From contig JACYLN010000102.1 in NCBI GenBank assembly GCA_015272515.1, forward strand, positions 1 through 54,545: 54,545 nt of DNA. The letters run 5' to 3'. Source of the DNA: Leptolyngbyaceae cyanobacterium C42_A2020_001. GTDB taxonomy: Bacteria > Cyanobacteriota > Cyanobacteriia > Leptolyngbyales > Leptolyngbyaceae. Within the stretch, counting starts at the first letter, position 1; every line of letters starts with the position of its first letter. This document shows positions 36,266-45,205 of this stretch, in pieces. The position numbers and the translations under genes are program-made. Below the pieces are notes generated by a model that was given only the letters and a program-made list of their open reading frames with translations, ran no database searches and was not told the origin of the DNA.

Positions 36266-38530
36266 ATGAAATCTTCAAGGACGAGAAGATTTTTAAGCGC
36301 TAAAGTTAGAGTACGAAGCGATTTTAACAAAATCATCGGAGAACGATTGGTTGCCTCTGAACGAATTTGGATCATTGGAACTACCCGCAGCGGTAAAACC
36401 ACACACCTCATTCGCCAATTCTGTGCCTGGCTACAAATTGAGGCGGATTCAGCATTTGCTGTGGCAACTGCCCCATCTCCACCAGCAAGAGCTACGACGG
36501 CAAAGTATTCTACGTTAACCCCTCCTGGAGTATTAGTCTTTGCAGCTATTGGGGATAATCGCCTGGATCTTAGCGATCGCCTGACTATCGCAACCCACGG
36601 CAACTACCCCGTTTATTCCACCACGCCTCTGGGCTTTTTTCAGGATGAAGTTGCATTATTCTATCCCTTACTGGTGCAGCAGTTGGGGGTAAGCGCCCAA
36701 TTTCCCCTGCGGCTCAATCCTGAAAACGAACAAGAACTGGCAACCCAACTCTGGCAACCAGAACTGGACTCTATCATCAGCCAGCAACCTGCCATTAATA
36801 GTGATCGCTTGGTGCGGCGCATTCTCGACTTGCTACAACTGGCAGCACTGGCGGGTATTCCCATCGAAGATTTACCAACGGTTTTGCAGCAAGGGTTAGC
36901 TGGGCAGGAAAGTGAGCTACCGCTGCCGTTTGAGCAGCTTACTGAACTCTTGCATCGTTGGCAACAATGGTGTTTAGAACGGGGATTGCTTTCCTACGGA
37001 TTGATCGCAGGTTTGTATTGGCAGTATTTATTGCCCAACCCCACGTATCAGATGCATCTGGCGCAACGCTACCAAATTTTGTTAGCAGATGATGTGGATG
37101 AGTATCCTGCGATCGCCCGTAACCTTTTTGAGGTTTTGATCAATCAGGGAGTTCATGCGGCATTTACGTTCAATCCTGATGGAGCGGTGCGGTTGGGACT
37201 GGGGGCGGATCCTGCCTACCTGGCAGAACTGGCAGATCAGTGTCAGGTTGAGCGTTTGGCGGAGCGTCCGGTGCCTGCCCTGGAAACAGAATGGGGAGAC
37301 GCGATTGCCGAGTTTGTGATGAACCCCCTTGCCTTTTGGGTGCCACCAGAATCAGTCCGCACGATTCAAACCTCGTCACGAGCAGAATTACTGCGTCGAA
37401 CGGCAGAAGTCATCATTGAAGCAATTCAAACCCGGCAGGTAGAACCTAGCGAGATCGCGGTTATTGGTCCCGGTTTAGATGCGATCGCGCGCTACACCTT
37501 TATCGATATCTTGACTAAAAATAATATTCCCATCGCCTCTCTGAATGACCAGCGCCCTCTCAACAGTTTTCCGGTAATTCGTGCCTTACTCACTTTATTA
37601 GCGTTGGTGTATCCCGGGGCGGGGCGTTTGGTTGATCGAGATGCGATCGCCGAAATGCTCGTGATTCTCAGCCAGAAACAGATAATCAATCCTCCCTCCA
37701 CAACGGATTCCGATTCCCAATTCCCAGTTTCCTCTCCCTTCAGCACTTCCCTCATCGATCCAGTGCGGGCAGGGCTACTAGCCGACTATTGCTTTGCACC
37801 CCACCCAGAGCATCCGCGATTGTTACCACCTACCACCTTTCCCCGTTGGGATCGATTAGGCTACCAGGCTTCTGATGCCTATCAAAGCGTTATTCAGTGG
37901 ATTGCCAAGCAGCAGGCACAGCTAGAACAGCGTTTGATTCCCAATCCGGTTGCTCTATGCGATCGCGCTATTCAACACTTCTTCCTGGGTGGCGGAACTT
38001 TACCCTATAATCAACTTGCCGCTATCAGGCAGCTCATCGAAACTGCTCAACATTACTGGGAAGTGAATAACCGACTGCGAAAAGGACAACGCAGCGATCC
38101 GCCTGCTTCAGTGACGCTCACCCGCTTCATTCAGTTACTCCGCACAGGAACCATCACTGCAAACCCCTACCCCGTCCGTCCCATTGGACCAGAAAGCAAC
38201 GCGGTAACTCTGGCAACGGTTTTTCAATATCGCTCTAATCGTGGTGTCCATCGCTGGCAATTTTGGCTAGACGCTGGTTCACCTCGTTGGCTGAGTGGAG
38301 TCGATTCGCTGTTTGCCGCCCATTTGTTTTTGCATGACTGGTCAGGACGTACCTGGACGGGTGCGGACGCATTGACTGCGAATGAACAACGCCTGCGCCG
38401 TATTTTACTGGATCTGTTAGGGCGGGTAGGGGAAAGAGTGTACCTCTGCCACAGTGACTTAGCAACCAGCGGGCAGGAACAGACAGGGGTATTGCTGCCG
38501 CTGGTAAACCTAGCCACACCGTTGGGATAA
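36266..38530 (+). CDS. helicase-like P-loop protein (UvrD/AddB-related, cyanobacterial)
   Basis: The product has about 754 residues. A Walker A motif GTTRSGKTTHL lies near 38-48, an acidic ILLADDVDEYP (a DExx-like motif II) near 270-280, and further segments resemble superfamily 1 helicases of the UvrD/AddB type. An insertion after the P-loop (about 75-95) is Ala/Ser/Pro/Thr-rich. A TTG 33 bp upstream also opens the frame; I prefer the ATG at 36266. Complete helicase motifs IV-VI are not obvious to me, so it may be an inactive AddB-like partner in recombination rather than an active motor. Confidence 0.7.
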   Translation: MKSSRTRRFLSAKVRVRSDFNKIIGERLVASERIWIIGTTRSGKTTHLIRQFCAWLQIEADSAFAVATAPSPPARATTAKYSTLTPPGVLVFAAIGDNRLDLSDRLTIATHGNYPVYSTTPLGFFQDEVALFYPLLVQQLGVSAQFPLRLNPENEQELATQLWQPELDSIISQQPAINSDRLVRRILDLLQLAALAGIPIEDLPTVLQQGLAGQESELPLPFEQLTELLHRWQQWCLERGLLSYGLIAGLYWQYLLPNPTYQMHLAQRYQILLADDVDEYPAIARNLFEVLINQGVHAAFTFNPDGAVRLGLGADPAYLAELADQCQVERLAERPVPALETEWGDAIAEFVMNPLAFWVPPESVRTIQTSSRAELLRRTAEVIIEAIQTRQVEPSEIAVIGPGLDAIARYTFIDILTKNNIPIASLNDQRPLNSFPVIRALLTLLALVYPGAGRLVDRDAIAEMLVILSQKQIINPPSTTDSDSQFPVSSPFSTSLIDPVRAGLLADYCFAPHPEHPRLLPPTTFPRWDRLGYQASDAYQSVIQWIAKQQAQLEQRLIPNPVALCDRAIQHFFLGGGTLPYNQLAAIRQLIETAQHYWEVNNRLRKGQRSDPPASVTLTRFIQLLRTGTITANPYPVRPIGPESNAVTLATVFQYRSNRGVHRWQFWLDAGSPRWLSGVDSLFAAHLFLHDWSGRTWTGADALTANEQRLRRILLDLLGRVGERVYLCHSDLATSGQEQTGVLLPLVNLATPLG

Positions 38531-38531
38531 A

Positions 38532-38942
38532 CTACGACCGAATCGGTCCGTTGTAGTCTACTTTTACCGTCCACCCGTTGCTATTCACGGTGACAACCGT
38601 TTCTTTGGTAGGCGTGGTGAAACCAGGTTCTCCACCCTTCACGGTAAACGTCCAGCTACCATCGCCATTATCCACACACGGGGCATCTGATACTCTGCCG
38701 TGCATGGATGCATCTGCCCGATACACCCCTAACCCGCCATTGGCTGCTTCTGCTGCTTGCCGGGCTAAGTTTCTGGCTCGACCCAATGCTGTAATTTGGG
38801 CAGCAGCGTTATCGCTCTCAATTGCTTTTGTGGCGCACTCCGAGAGGTCTGTGGAGGTTTGGGCACTGGCCGGAACAATGCTCAGGGCTAATATTGACAG
38901 CAAAACGCTTTGGGAAATTACTGTACGAATCACGCCGTTCAT
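38532..38942 (-). CDS. secreted hypothetical protein (136 aa)
   Basis: This 136-residue protein has a signal peptide (hydrophobic 10-27, cleavage likely after ASA near 28). The mature part begins QTSTDLSECATKAIE and continues with helices and a beta-rich end (GDGSWTFTVKGGEPGFTTPT). Two Cys (about 38 and 90) could form a disulfide. I know no function. It is convergent with the helicase-like gene, 1 bp from its stop. Confidence 0.72.
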   Translation of the reverse strand: MNGVIRTVISQSVLLSILALSIVPASAQTSTDLSECATKAIESDNAAAQITALGRARNLARQAAEAANGGLGVYRADASMHGRVSDAPCVDNGDGSWTFTVKGGEPGFTTPTKETVVTVNSNGWTVKVDYNGPIRS

Positions 38943-39068
38943 CTCAATTCTCCAGGTCTAGATTCTTGTTAATTTATCAACCTATGGATAAAACTCTGAG
39001 TTTGCGAAAAAACATTTCATTTTTGGCGATCGCGATCGCTCTCGGTGATTATCGACTCAAGTCGTGGT

Positions 39069-39083
39069 AACCTGTCACAGGTT
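39069..39083. promoter_or_regulatory. perfect 15-bp palindrome upstream of the DUF4330 gene
   Basis: AACCTGT-C-ACAGGTT is a perfect palindrome 88 bp before the DUF4330 start and 127 bp upstream of the divergent secreted-protein gene. A shorter palindrome, GACTCAAGTC, lies beside it. An operator role is inferred only from symmetry and position. Confidence 0.4.
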
Positions 39084-39170
39084 CGCGGATGTTTTTTGTT
39101 CGTTAATGAACAGTTTCGCTAGACTGGATAGCACTTAACCCATTGAATTTGCAGACTTGAGGTAAGTTAC

Positions 39171-39704
39171 ATGGCTGTTGTGGATTCCCAGGGTCGCCTG
39201 TTTGGCAAAGTAAGCATTTTAGACATTGGAGCAGCCCTGGTCATTCTGCTGGTTCTGTTTGGCATCTTCGTTTTTCCTGGTGCTTCTGGCTCGGTTGCCC
39301 AAATCAACACGCCAACAAAACCAGTTGAAGTAGAGGTTGTGGTGCGGGTAGCAGCTCAGAATACAGATGGATTATTGAAGCCAGGTGAAAAAACCAGTGT
39401 CATTATCCGTAACCAGCCCTACGGGGAGGTCAAGATCAAGTCTGTGAAGGAACTGCCGGACACCGTGTACATTCCGCTTGAGAATGGTAGCGTTAAAGCA
39501 ACGCCAGATCCTCGCCCTGAAGTGGCATTGAGCAAAAACCTGTTGGTGGTTTTAGAAGGGAACGCTCAAATTACTAAGAATGGACCTGTATTGGGCAACA
39601 ACAAAATAAAGATCGGCACCCCCATTGAGCTGGAAGGCTTCACGTACAACTTTACAAATTTAAATGTGCGTGACATCCGGATCTTAGATGACAAGAAGGC
39701 GTAA
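39171..39704 (+). CDS. DUF4330 domain membrane-anchored protein
   Basis: This 177-residue protein has one N-terminal transmembrane helix (about 18-37, LDIGAALVILLVLFGIFVFP) and a periplasmic or lumenal beta-rich domain. It matches the cyanobacterial DUF4330 type (start MAVVDSQGRLFGKVSILDIGA). Function is unknown. Its 3' end overlaps the convergent alpha/beta-hydrolase gene by 21 bp. Confidence 0.85.
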   Translation: MAVVDSQGRLFGKVSILDIGAALVILLVLFGIFVFPGASGSVAQINTPTKPVEVEVVVRVAAQNTDGLLKPGEKTSVIIRNQPYGEVKIKSVKELPDTVYIPLENGSVKATPDPRPEVALSKNLLVVLEGNAQITKNGPVLGNNKIKIGTPIELEGFTYNFTNLNVRDIRILDDKKA

Positions 39705-40577
39705 GTAGCGCTGAATCAGAGCGATCGCGATCGCGGGTTGTTCCAGTTGTGGTGTTAATCCCACATCGTCTAACACTTGAAAGGCGTAAACGGTTTGCGG
39801 ATTCAATTCTGCCAGCCGTTTGCCAATATCTGGACCTGTAAATTGCGATCGCTGCCCCCAAAAAATTGCGGTCGGTACTTTGAGGTGGGGCATATACATC
39901 GCCAGATCAAAACATAAATCCCCCCGCACAAATGCCAGCGCTGCATACTCTGCATTCGGTTGTTGGGCCGATTCGACATAAGCCTCCACAATTTCGGGAA
40001 ACACCCGCTCTGGACGAGCAAACTGGCGTTGTTCCAAAAATGTCCGAACTCCTTCGCGAGTTGCCACACCCACACTGTAGATGAGCCGATCTAAAAACGG
40101 CGTTTTCACAAGGTTGGCAAACAAACTGCGTGTATAGTTTTCGCCAAAATCCGACAATCCCGCAGGTGTACTCAAAATTAAGCACTTAAATAATTCGGGA
40201 CGGGCGATCGCAGCCCGGATGGTCATTGCTGCTGTCAGCGAGGATGCCACTACGGGAACAGTTTCGGTGCAGGTTTGCTCTAGAAACTCGGTAATTGTGG
40301 TGATGTAATCCTCTACTCGGTAGTTGAGCGCTGGATGCTCAGACCGCCCCCACCCAATCAAATCGGGTGCTAAGACCCGATGACTGAAAGCAAATGCCGG
40401 ATACACCTTCGACCACTCGTAGGCAGAAGATCCACCGCCAAACCCATGTAGAAATACCAGCGATGGTAAAGGTTGTCCGTCTACAGATTGGTTTGCGATC
40501 GCCTCTGCTGTGTAATACACCATTCTTCCCAACGAAGTTGCAACAGAGCGCTGGCAAAAACCAGGAGGAATAATCAT
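39684..40577 (-). CDS. alpha/beta-hydrolase-fold protein with altered catalytic residues
   Basis: This 297-residue protein has an alpha/beta-hydrolase core: oxyanion region LVFLHGFGGG (40-49), PDLIGWGRSEHP (71-82) and FWGQRSQFTG near 239-248. The nucleophile elbow reads VASSLTAA (Ser113 in place of the usual GxSxG frame). The C-terminal segment where the catalytic His normally sits in a GH motif reads DDVGLTPQLEQP, with Leu instead of His. So the fold is clear but a standard triad is not. It may be a pseudo-enzyme or use other residues. It lies 6 bp downstream of the phasin-like gene on the same strand. Confidence 0.85.
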   Translation of the reverse strand: MIIPPGFCQRSVATSLGRMVYYTAEAIANQSVDGQPLPSLVFLHGFGGGSSAYEWSKVYPAFAFSHRVLAPDLIGWGRSEHPALNYRVEDYITTITEFLEQTCTETVPVVASSLTAAMTIRAAIARPELFKCLILSTPAGLSDFGENYTRSLFANLVKTPFLDRLIYSVGVATREGVRTFLEQRQFARPERVFPEIVEAYVESAQQPNAEYAALAFVRGDLCFDLAMYMPHLKVPTAIFWGQRSQFTGPDIGKRLAELNPQTVYAFQVLDDVGLTPQLEQPAIAIALIQRYLRLLVI

Positions 40578-40583
40578 CGCTTG

Positions 40584-40907
40584 TTAGCGCCAAAGTTTGT
40601 TTTCTAAATCTCGAATCTGTCGCTCTAAGCGGTCAATCCGTCCCCGCAGTTCATCCATTTCTGCTTGTCGGGGTACACCAATATCTTGCAAAAGATTGCG
40701 GAGTTGACGCTGCATCTGGGTTTCTAAGTTCCCCTGCTCACTCTTCATTTTTTGCAGTAGGTCATCCATTACAGCTTTTGCCTGGTCGGGGTTGAGTTTG
40801 CCATTTTTCACCAGTTCATCGCTAACTTCTCGCATTTTCTCAGCCACAAGCGATGTGGTTCCCACTCCAAACATCAAAAGCTGCGTCAACCAATCATTGC
40901 TATCCAT
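40584..40907 (-). CDS. phasin-like coiled-coil protein
   Basis: The 107-residue protein is almost entirely helical. An N-terminal amphipathic segment (LTQLLMFGVGTTSLVAEKM) leads to a C-terminal coiled coil (MDELRGRIDRLERQIRDLE). This pattern matches small cyanobacterial phasin-family-like proteins. Binding to PHA granules would be inference. I chose the ATG at 40905-40907 with GGAAGG before it, over a TTG five codons upstream. The alpha/beta-hydrolase gene follows closely, so an operon is likely. Confidence 0.72.
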   Translation of the reverse strand: MDSNDWLTQLLMFGVGTTSLVAEKMREVSDELVKNGKLNPDQAKAVMDDLLQKMKSEQGNLETQMQRQLRNLLQDIGVPRQAEMDELRGRIDRLERQIRDLENKLWR

Positions 40908-41093
40908 GCTGCCTTCCTGCAATCAAACGAAGATCTGAGAGCGATCGCCCAAAAAAATTGGTCACTTACTGCAAGCGATTTCCCAGTGAACACTCCCCTA
41001 TTCTGTCAGATTTACTTTAATAGAGGAGGTGTGGGTTAGTACGGCTCACCGCACATTGATTTAAGCACAGCTAGCAGTTACGGCAGATAGGCT

Positions 41094-41411
41094 ATGGTGA
41101 TTGAATGGCTAAAGGTTCAGGTTTCTGAAACGTTGCGCGAAACTTTTATTCAAAAGGATGAGGAGATCTGGACAACCGCATTGGCAAAATATCCAGGCTT
41201 CATGGGGAAAGAAGTTTGGCTCACAACCGACAAGCCAGACGAGGTGGTGTTTGTGATTCAGTGGCAAAGTATGGATGCCTGGAAGGCGGTTCCAGCAGAG
41301 GTGCTAGAAGCAACGGAGAAAGTTTTTCGTCAACAAATGGGAGAAGGTACCTACAAAATTGTGGAGTCTAACGCCTATCAGCTTCGCAAGTTTGCTCGAA
41401 CAGTTTCTTAG
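41094..41411 (+). CDS. TIGR03792 family protein (ABM-like fold)
   Basis: This 105-residue protein is of a small family found mainly in cyanobacteria and related to antibiotic-biosynthesis-monooxygenase-like dimeric barrels. The pattern MVIEWLKVQVSETLRETFI and GFMGKEVWLTTDKPDEVVFV is typical. Function is unknown; heme or small-molecule handling is speculative. A HIP1 palindrome followed by TTTTTT (about 41409-41427) may terminate the transcript. Confidence 0.85.
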   Translation: MVIEWLKVQVSETLRETFIQKDEEIWTTALAKYPGFMGKEVWLTTDKPDEVVFVIQWQSMDAWKAVPAEVLEATEKVFRQQMGEGTYKIVESNAYQLRKFARTVS

Positions 41412-41727
41412 CGATCGCTGATTTTTTCCAGATACACCCAAAGGTGGCAACAAACCGATATAATTCAGAATGTTTGAAGGGGAGTAGCTGCTGGTGTACC
41501 CAGCCCATCTGAATCAACACACTGGTGATGAGCCTGGTTCAGATGACAAGCTGTTTCTAGCCATTTGTCACAGTTAACCAAGTCTTTACCGATGGTTAGC
41601 TTGGGGCAGCGCTGATAGCAACTTGCAAGCGAGACCTTCACTAAGTTCACTTGAGTGAGCTTGGTGAAGCGATCGCTTCGATCAAGCCACTCAGAAACTC
41701 ACTGCCGATTCTGAGGAGTTTGATTTG
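41412..41727. other. intergenic region upstream of the GDT1/Mnx gene
   Basis: An open 61-codon minus-strand frame (41465-41650) encodes several Cys, but it has only a GTG start and no ribosome site, so I do not call it. I looked for a manganese (yybP-ykoY) riboswitch before the transporter gene and saw none of its conserved blocks. Confidence 0.45.
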
Positions 41728-42345
41728 ATGCTCACAGCCTTCACCGCAGGTTTATTACTAATTACAATTTCCGAGCTAGGCGATAAGACCTTTTGTATTG
41801 CCATGATTTTGGCGATGCGGCATTCTCGTCGCCTGGTTTTTATCGGAGTGGTGGCAGCCCTGGCAGCGATGACAGCACTTTCGGTGCTGATGGGACAAGC
41901 GGTTTCCTTCTTGCCCAAAACCTACATCTGGTATGCCGAAATTTCGCTCTTTATTGGCTTTGGCTTAAAACTGTTGTACGACGCGTATCGAATGCCTGTC
42001 TGCCCTGCTTGCGACGACATTGAAGAAGCCAAAGAAACCATTGAACAGGCTGGTTTGATGGACTCTGGCGCGGGCGTAAATTATTCGGTGGTGGTGCAGG
42101 CTTTTCTGCTCACCTTTGTGGCGGAGTGGGGCGATCGCACCCAATTTGCCACCATCGCTTTAGCCGCATCGAATAATCCCTGGGGGGTCACCATCGGGGC
42201 AACATTAGGACACGCTGTTTGTGCAGCGATCGCAGTTGTGGGAGGTCGCCTGGTCGCCGGACGCATTTCCGAACGGGTTGTAACGGCGTTAGGTGGCGGC
42301 TTGTTCATCATTTTCGGCATTGCTGCGGCCATTCAAGGCAAATAA
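41728..42345 (+). CDS. mnx: GDT1/TMEM165 family manganese exporter
   Basis: This 205-residue membrane protein has two copies of the GDT1 motif, ELGDKT (about 17-22) and EWGDRT (about 130-135), each opening a three-helix half. Cyanobacterial Mnx moves Mn2+ out of the cytoplasm, probably into the thylakoid lumen or periplasm, protecting against manganese overload and helping photosystem II. The loop between halves (PVCPACDD) carries a CxxC pair that is not needed for the family and may bind metal. I chose the ATG at 41728 over the adjacent TTG. GAGGAG lies upstream. Confidence 0.9.
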   Translation: MLTAFTAGLLLITISELGDKTFCIAMILAMRHSRRLVFIGVVAALAAMTALSVLMGQAVSFLPKTYIWYAEISLFIGFGLKLLYDAYRMPVCPACDDIEEAKETIEQAGLMDSGAGVNYSVVVQAFLLTFVAEWGDRTQFATIALAASNNPWGVTIGATLGHAVCAAIAVVGGRLVAGRISERVVTALGGGLFIIFGIAAAIQGK

Positions 42346-42361
42346 AACCAACGGCTTCCAT

Positions 42362-42385
42362 TAAAAAGACGCTCTGGAGAGCGCC
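42362..42385 (-). terminator. rho-independent terminator of the TPR gene
   Basis: On the minus strand CGCTC-TCCA-GAGCG (core at 42370-42383) is followed by TCTTTTT. It lies about 30 bp past the stop of the TPR gene and faces the end of mnx. Confidence 0.75.
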
Positions 42386-42411
42386 CTCAGATGAATAACC
42401 GCATGTGAAGG

Positions 42412-43311
42412 TTAATTAGCGGGAGCCGGACTGGGCTGAACGACTGGCGGCGGTGCTGGCAGGGTAGAACCTGGAGCAACTCCACCAGGGGCATTAGCAG
42501 GGGTTGGATTGGCTGCCAACTGGTTGATTTGATCCTTGTACTTCGCTGGAGCCAGTTCAGCCGCTTTTGTGAATAGTGGTTTGGCTTCTTCTAGCTTCCC
42601 TTGTTGTTTCAAGACCATCGCTTTGCCCACAACTGGACGAAAGTCTTGTTTGTTGGTTTTTGCAACTTCATCGTAGATGGCAACTGCTTCGTCATAGCGT
42701 TTTTGGCTAACGTAGACATCCGACAACAGCATTTGTACCGTTGCTACATCAATACTGTTAGGCTGCACTTGGTTTGCTTGTGTTGCTGTTTTCAGTGTGT
42801 CTTGCAGCAAGGAAATTGCTGCTTCCGGACGATTCTGCTGCACAAGTAACACGACTAAGCCGCTGAGTGCGTTCGTATCTCCCGGTTTTGTTTTCAAAAC
42901 TTCCCGGTAGGTTTGGGCTGCCCCTTCACGATCGCCCGTTTGTTGTTTTGCCTGCGCCAATAGCACAGCATACAGCGATTCATTTGGGTTCAACTTCACC
43001 AGTTTTTCTAGAGGGGCGATCGCGCCTTGCACATCATTCAGTGCCAGTCGAGTTTCCAATAGCCCCCGCAGTGCTGTTGGGTTCTCAGGCTCCCGTTGCA
43101 ATACCAACTCATAGCCCTTTGCTTGTGCCTCTAATTCAGTTTTTCTAGCGGCAGGGCTTGCGTTTGTGGTCGGTGCCGGAGAGTTTGTAGCGGTCGAAGG
43201 TCCCGCTTGAAAGAAGCCACTCAAAAGCGGTGCCAACGAAATTCCTACAAAGGCAAGAAACGCCAACCCCATTACTACACTTACAATCCAGCGATTGCGC
43301 TTTTCACTCAC
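42412..43311 (-). CDS. membrane-anchored TPR protein
   Basis: This 299-residue protein has an N-terminal membrane anchor (about 9-30, IVSVVMGLAFLAFVGISLAPLL), a Pro/Ser/Thr linker, five to six tetratricopeptide repeats (about 60-265, for example YREVLKTKPGDTNALSGL), and a Pro-rich tail. It presumably scaffolds protein contacts on the membrane or in the periplasm. The partner is unknown. It is divergent from the exosortase cluster, with 312 bp between them and no notable structure there. Confidence 0.88.
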   Translation of the reverse strand: MSEKRNRWIVSVVMGLAFLAFVGISLAPLLSGFFQAGPSTATNSPAPTTNASPAARKTELEAQAKGYELVLQREPENPTALRGLLETRLALNDVQGAIAPLEKLVKLNPNESLYAVLLAQAKQQTGDREGAAQTYREVLKTKPGDTNALSGLVVLLVQQNRPEAAISLLQDTLKTATQANQVQPNSIDVATVQMLLSDVYVSQKRYDEAVAIYDEVAKTNKQDFRPVVGKAMVLKQQGKLEEAKPLFTKAAELAPAKYKDQINQLAANPTPANAPGGVAPGSTLPAPPPVVQPSPAPAN

Positions 43312-43623
43312 GGCAGTGCCTTGAACTCATTATTGCCACTCCATTATCATCCACAAACGCGATTTGACACGGAAGCATCAACTTCTTAACCATTTCGCAG
43401 CCTGTCGCAAGGATATTTTTAACAATTCGAGGGCTGGCATTAGTCTTTTGCGAATGTAGCAAATCTATGCAGGAGAAAACTAAGTTGATCAACCAACTTT
43501 TATCTGTTCAGAATTAACTTTTGGCTAAGTTTTTTCATGAGGGTTTACAGATTGAGAAATGCAGGGAACTCTTTTAAAGTGAAGCCCTAGCGGGAACTTT
43601 GACGTTGCTGAGCTTGTGAGCAA
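43312..43623. other. intergenic region between the TPR gene and cyanoexosortase
   Basis: AT-rich sequence without a convincing gene or repeat. It should hold divergent promoters for both flanking genes. Confidence 0.5.
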
Positions 43624-44484
43624 ATGGATTGGTCAAGAACCCTTCGAGAACCGAAATTTTGGCTATTAGCGATCGCGGCAGCTATTGCCGTTATTCATCT
43701 CAGCCTCCTGAATCGATTTGATAATTCTGATATTTTTGCAACCAGCATTTTGTTTTGGTTAGCAGCGGGTTCCCTGATTTGGGATAATCGCGAAACTTTC
43801 AATCTTGAAAGTGGATGGGTTGCCAGCCTGGTTGGATTTTTGCTTCTGGCAATGGTTTTGTTGCGGACTGCCCTTTCACCTGACTCCATCTCATCTGCCT
43901 GGGCACTGCCGTTTGTTGCCGCCTTGGGGTTGGGGCTTTTAGCATCCGGTTTTGGCGGATTGCGGCAATTTTGGAAAGAGTTGACGATCTTTGGACTGTT
44001 GGCGGTCTATCCCCTTTTACAGCTCACGCTTCAGGCAATTGATTTGTCTGAGCTAACAGCGATCGCGGCTGGCTTCAATCTTTCATACCTGGGATTTCCA
44101 GTCCAGCGGCAGGGAGTTTTTCTGGTTCTCCCGACGAGCCGAGTGGAGGTGTATGGAGCCTGTTCTGGAATTCAAAGCATTTTGCAGTTACTTTGCATTT
44201 CAGTACTGTTTTTGTTGATGTTTCCGCTGCGATCGCGCTGGCAACGAGTGATTACTGTAATTGCGGCGATCCTGATCGCGTTTGTGGTTAACGCCTTTCG
44301 GGTGGCACTGATGGCAATTTTGAATAACGCTGGCGATAAAAATGCGTTTGAATATTGGCACGAGGGCAATGGTTCGCTGATTTTTTCGGCGATCGCGGTT
44401 TTGATTTTTGGCGGCTTCTGCTGGTTTACCTTCTTGCGTAACTCAGGGCAAAAACCAGACTCAGGAGCGCAAGAAAATGCTTAA
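43624..44484 (+). CDS. crtA: cyanoexosortase A
   Basis: This 286-residue protein with about eight transmembrane helices is of the exosortase family. The catalytic residues are readable: Cys180 in YGACSGIQS, Arg226 in VNAFRVALM and His246 in YWHEGNGS. Exosortases cleave and sort PEP-CTERM-type proteins to the envelope in organisms that make exopolysaccharide. The symbol follows the cyanoexosortase naming and is unrelated to carotenoid crtA. The next gene starts within its stop codon region. No PEP-CTERM substrate gene is in the window. Confidence 0.93.
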   Translation: MDWSRTLREPKFWLLAIAAAIAVIHLSLLNRFDNSDIFATSILFWLAAGSLIWDNRETFNLESGWVASLVGFLLLAMVLLRTALSPDSISSAWALPFVAALGLGLLASGFGGLRQFWKELTIFGLLAVYPLLQLTLQAIDLSELTAIAAGFNLSYLGFPVQRQGVFLVLPTSRVEVYGACSGIQSILQLLCISVLFLLMFPLRSRWQRVITVIAAILIAFVVNAFRVALMAILNNAGDKNAFEYWHEGNGSLIFSAIAVLIFGGFCWFTFLRNSGQKPDSGAQENA

Positions 44485-45163
44485 ATCAAGCTGGCAAACT
44501 GTTCGCATGTCTATTCTGGCATTTACCTTTGTCGGCACATTAGTTGTATGGGCAAAACTGCTAACTTCCCCCAAAGCCGATAGCACCGCCCAGCGGGAGA
44601 AAGATACTCTGCAAGCATCCGTGCCACTCCCTGGATGGCAGTTGATTAATAGCGAACCCATTACAACTAACACCGAAGCAAAAGCAGGACGGCGGTATCG
44701 GTTTCAGCGAGATGCAGTAACACTGAATGCAGAGCAGTATTACATGGCAAGCGATGGCAACGTCAGTCGCTATTTGTTTGTGCATTCTCCTATCAAAACG
44801 GCAAATGCCAGCATGAAGGTAAAATTCAAGCCCGATGTTGGACACTACGGTCTGGTTTCCCATAACGGGAATGCTTATCTGAGTGCTTGCATCAATCCCC
44901 GTGGAAGCAGTACGGTAACGGAGTCACAGTTCACCCAAAATCGCTATGCCAACGATTTGCAAATCGCACGCATTGCACCGTGGTTGCTGGGGCAGGAGTC
45001 GCTGATTGATTACCGCTGTTTGTGGACGTTAATGTCTATTCCACTAAAAAATAGCTCTCAATCTGACGCGATCGCCGCAGAATCAGGAGCCTACCAGCGT
45101 TTGGAAGACGCATGGGTTTCCTGGCATCAATGGTGGCAAGCAAACTTTCCCCCGTCTCGATAG
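44477..45163 (+). CDS. cyanoexosortase A system-associated protein
   Basis: This 228-residue protein has one N-terminal transmembrane helix (about 10-30, MSILAFTFVGTLVVWAKLL) and an exported domain. It is placed exactly where the cyanoexosortase A-associated protein occurs. Its ATG at 44477 overlaps the crtA stop by 8 bp (ATGCTTAA) with AGGAGC before it, indicating translational coupling. The role, probably to assist the exosortase or polymer assembly, is inferred from context. A longer upstream frame inside crtA is ignored. Confidence 0.88.
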   Translation: MLKSSWQTVRMSILAFTFVGTLVVWAKLLTSPKADSTAQREKDTLQASVPLPGWQLINSEPITTNTEAKAGRRYRFQRDAVTLNAEQYYMASDGNVSRYLFVHSPIKTANASMKVKFKPDVGHYGLVSHNGNAYLSACINPRGSSTVTESQFTQNRYANDLQIARIAPWLLGQESLIDYRCLWTLMSIPLKNSSQSDAIAAESGAYQRLEDAWVSWHQWWQANFPPSR

Positions 45164-45205
45164 CCTCCGCACATTTCAACTATTTCTCAACAGGAGCCAG
45201 CCGTT

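Noticed and set aside
41465-41650. 61-codon minus-strand frame with five Cys upstream of mnx
   Set aside because: Only a GTG start, no ribosome site, no neighbour on the same strand. The Cys content was tempting but not enough.
41412-41727. Possible Mn2+ (yybP-ykoY) riboswitch before the manganese exporter gene
   Set aside because: The conserved sequence blocks of that riboswitch are not present.
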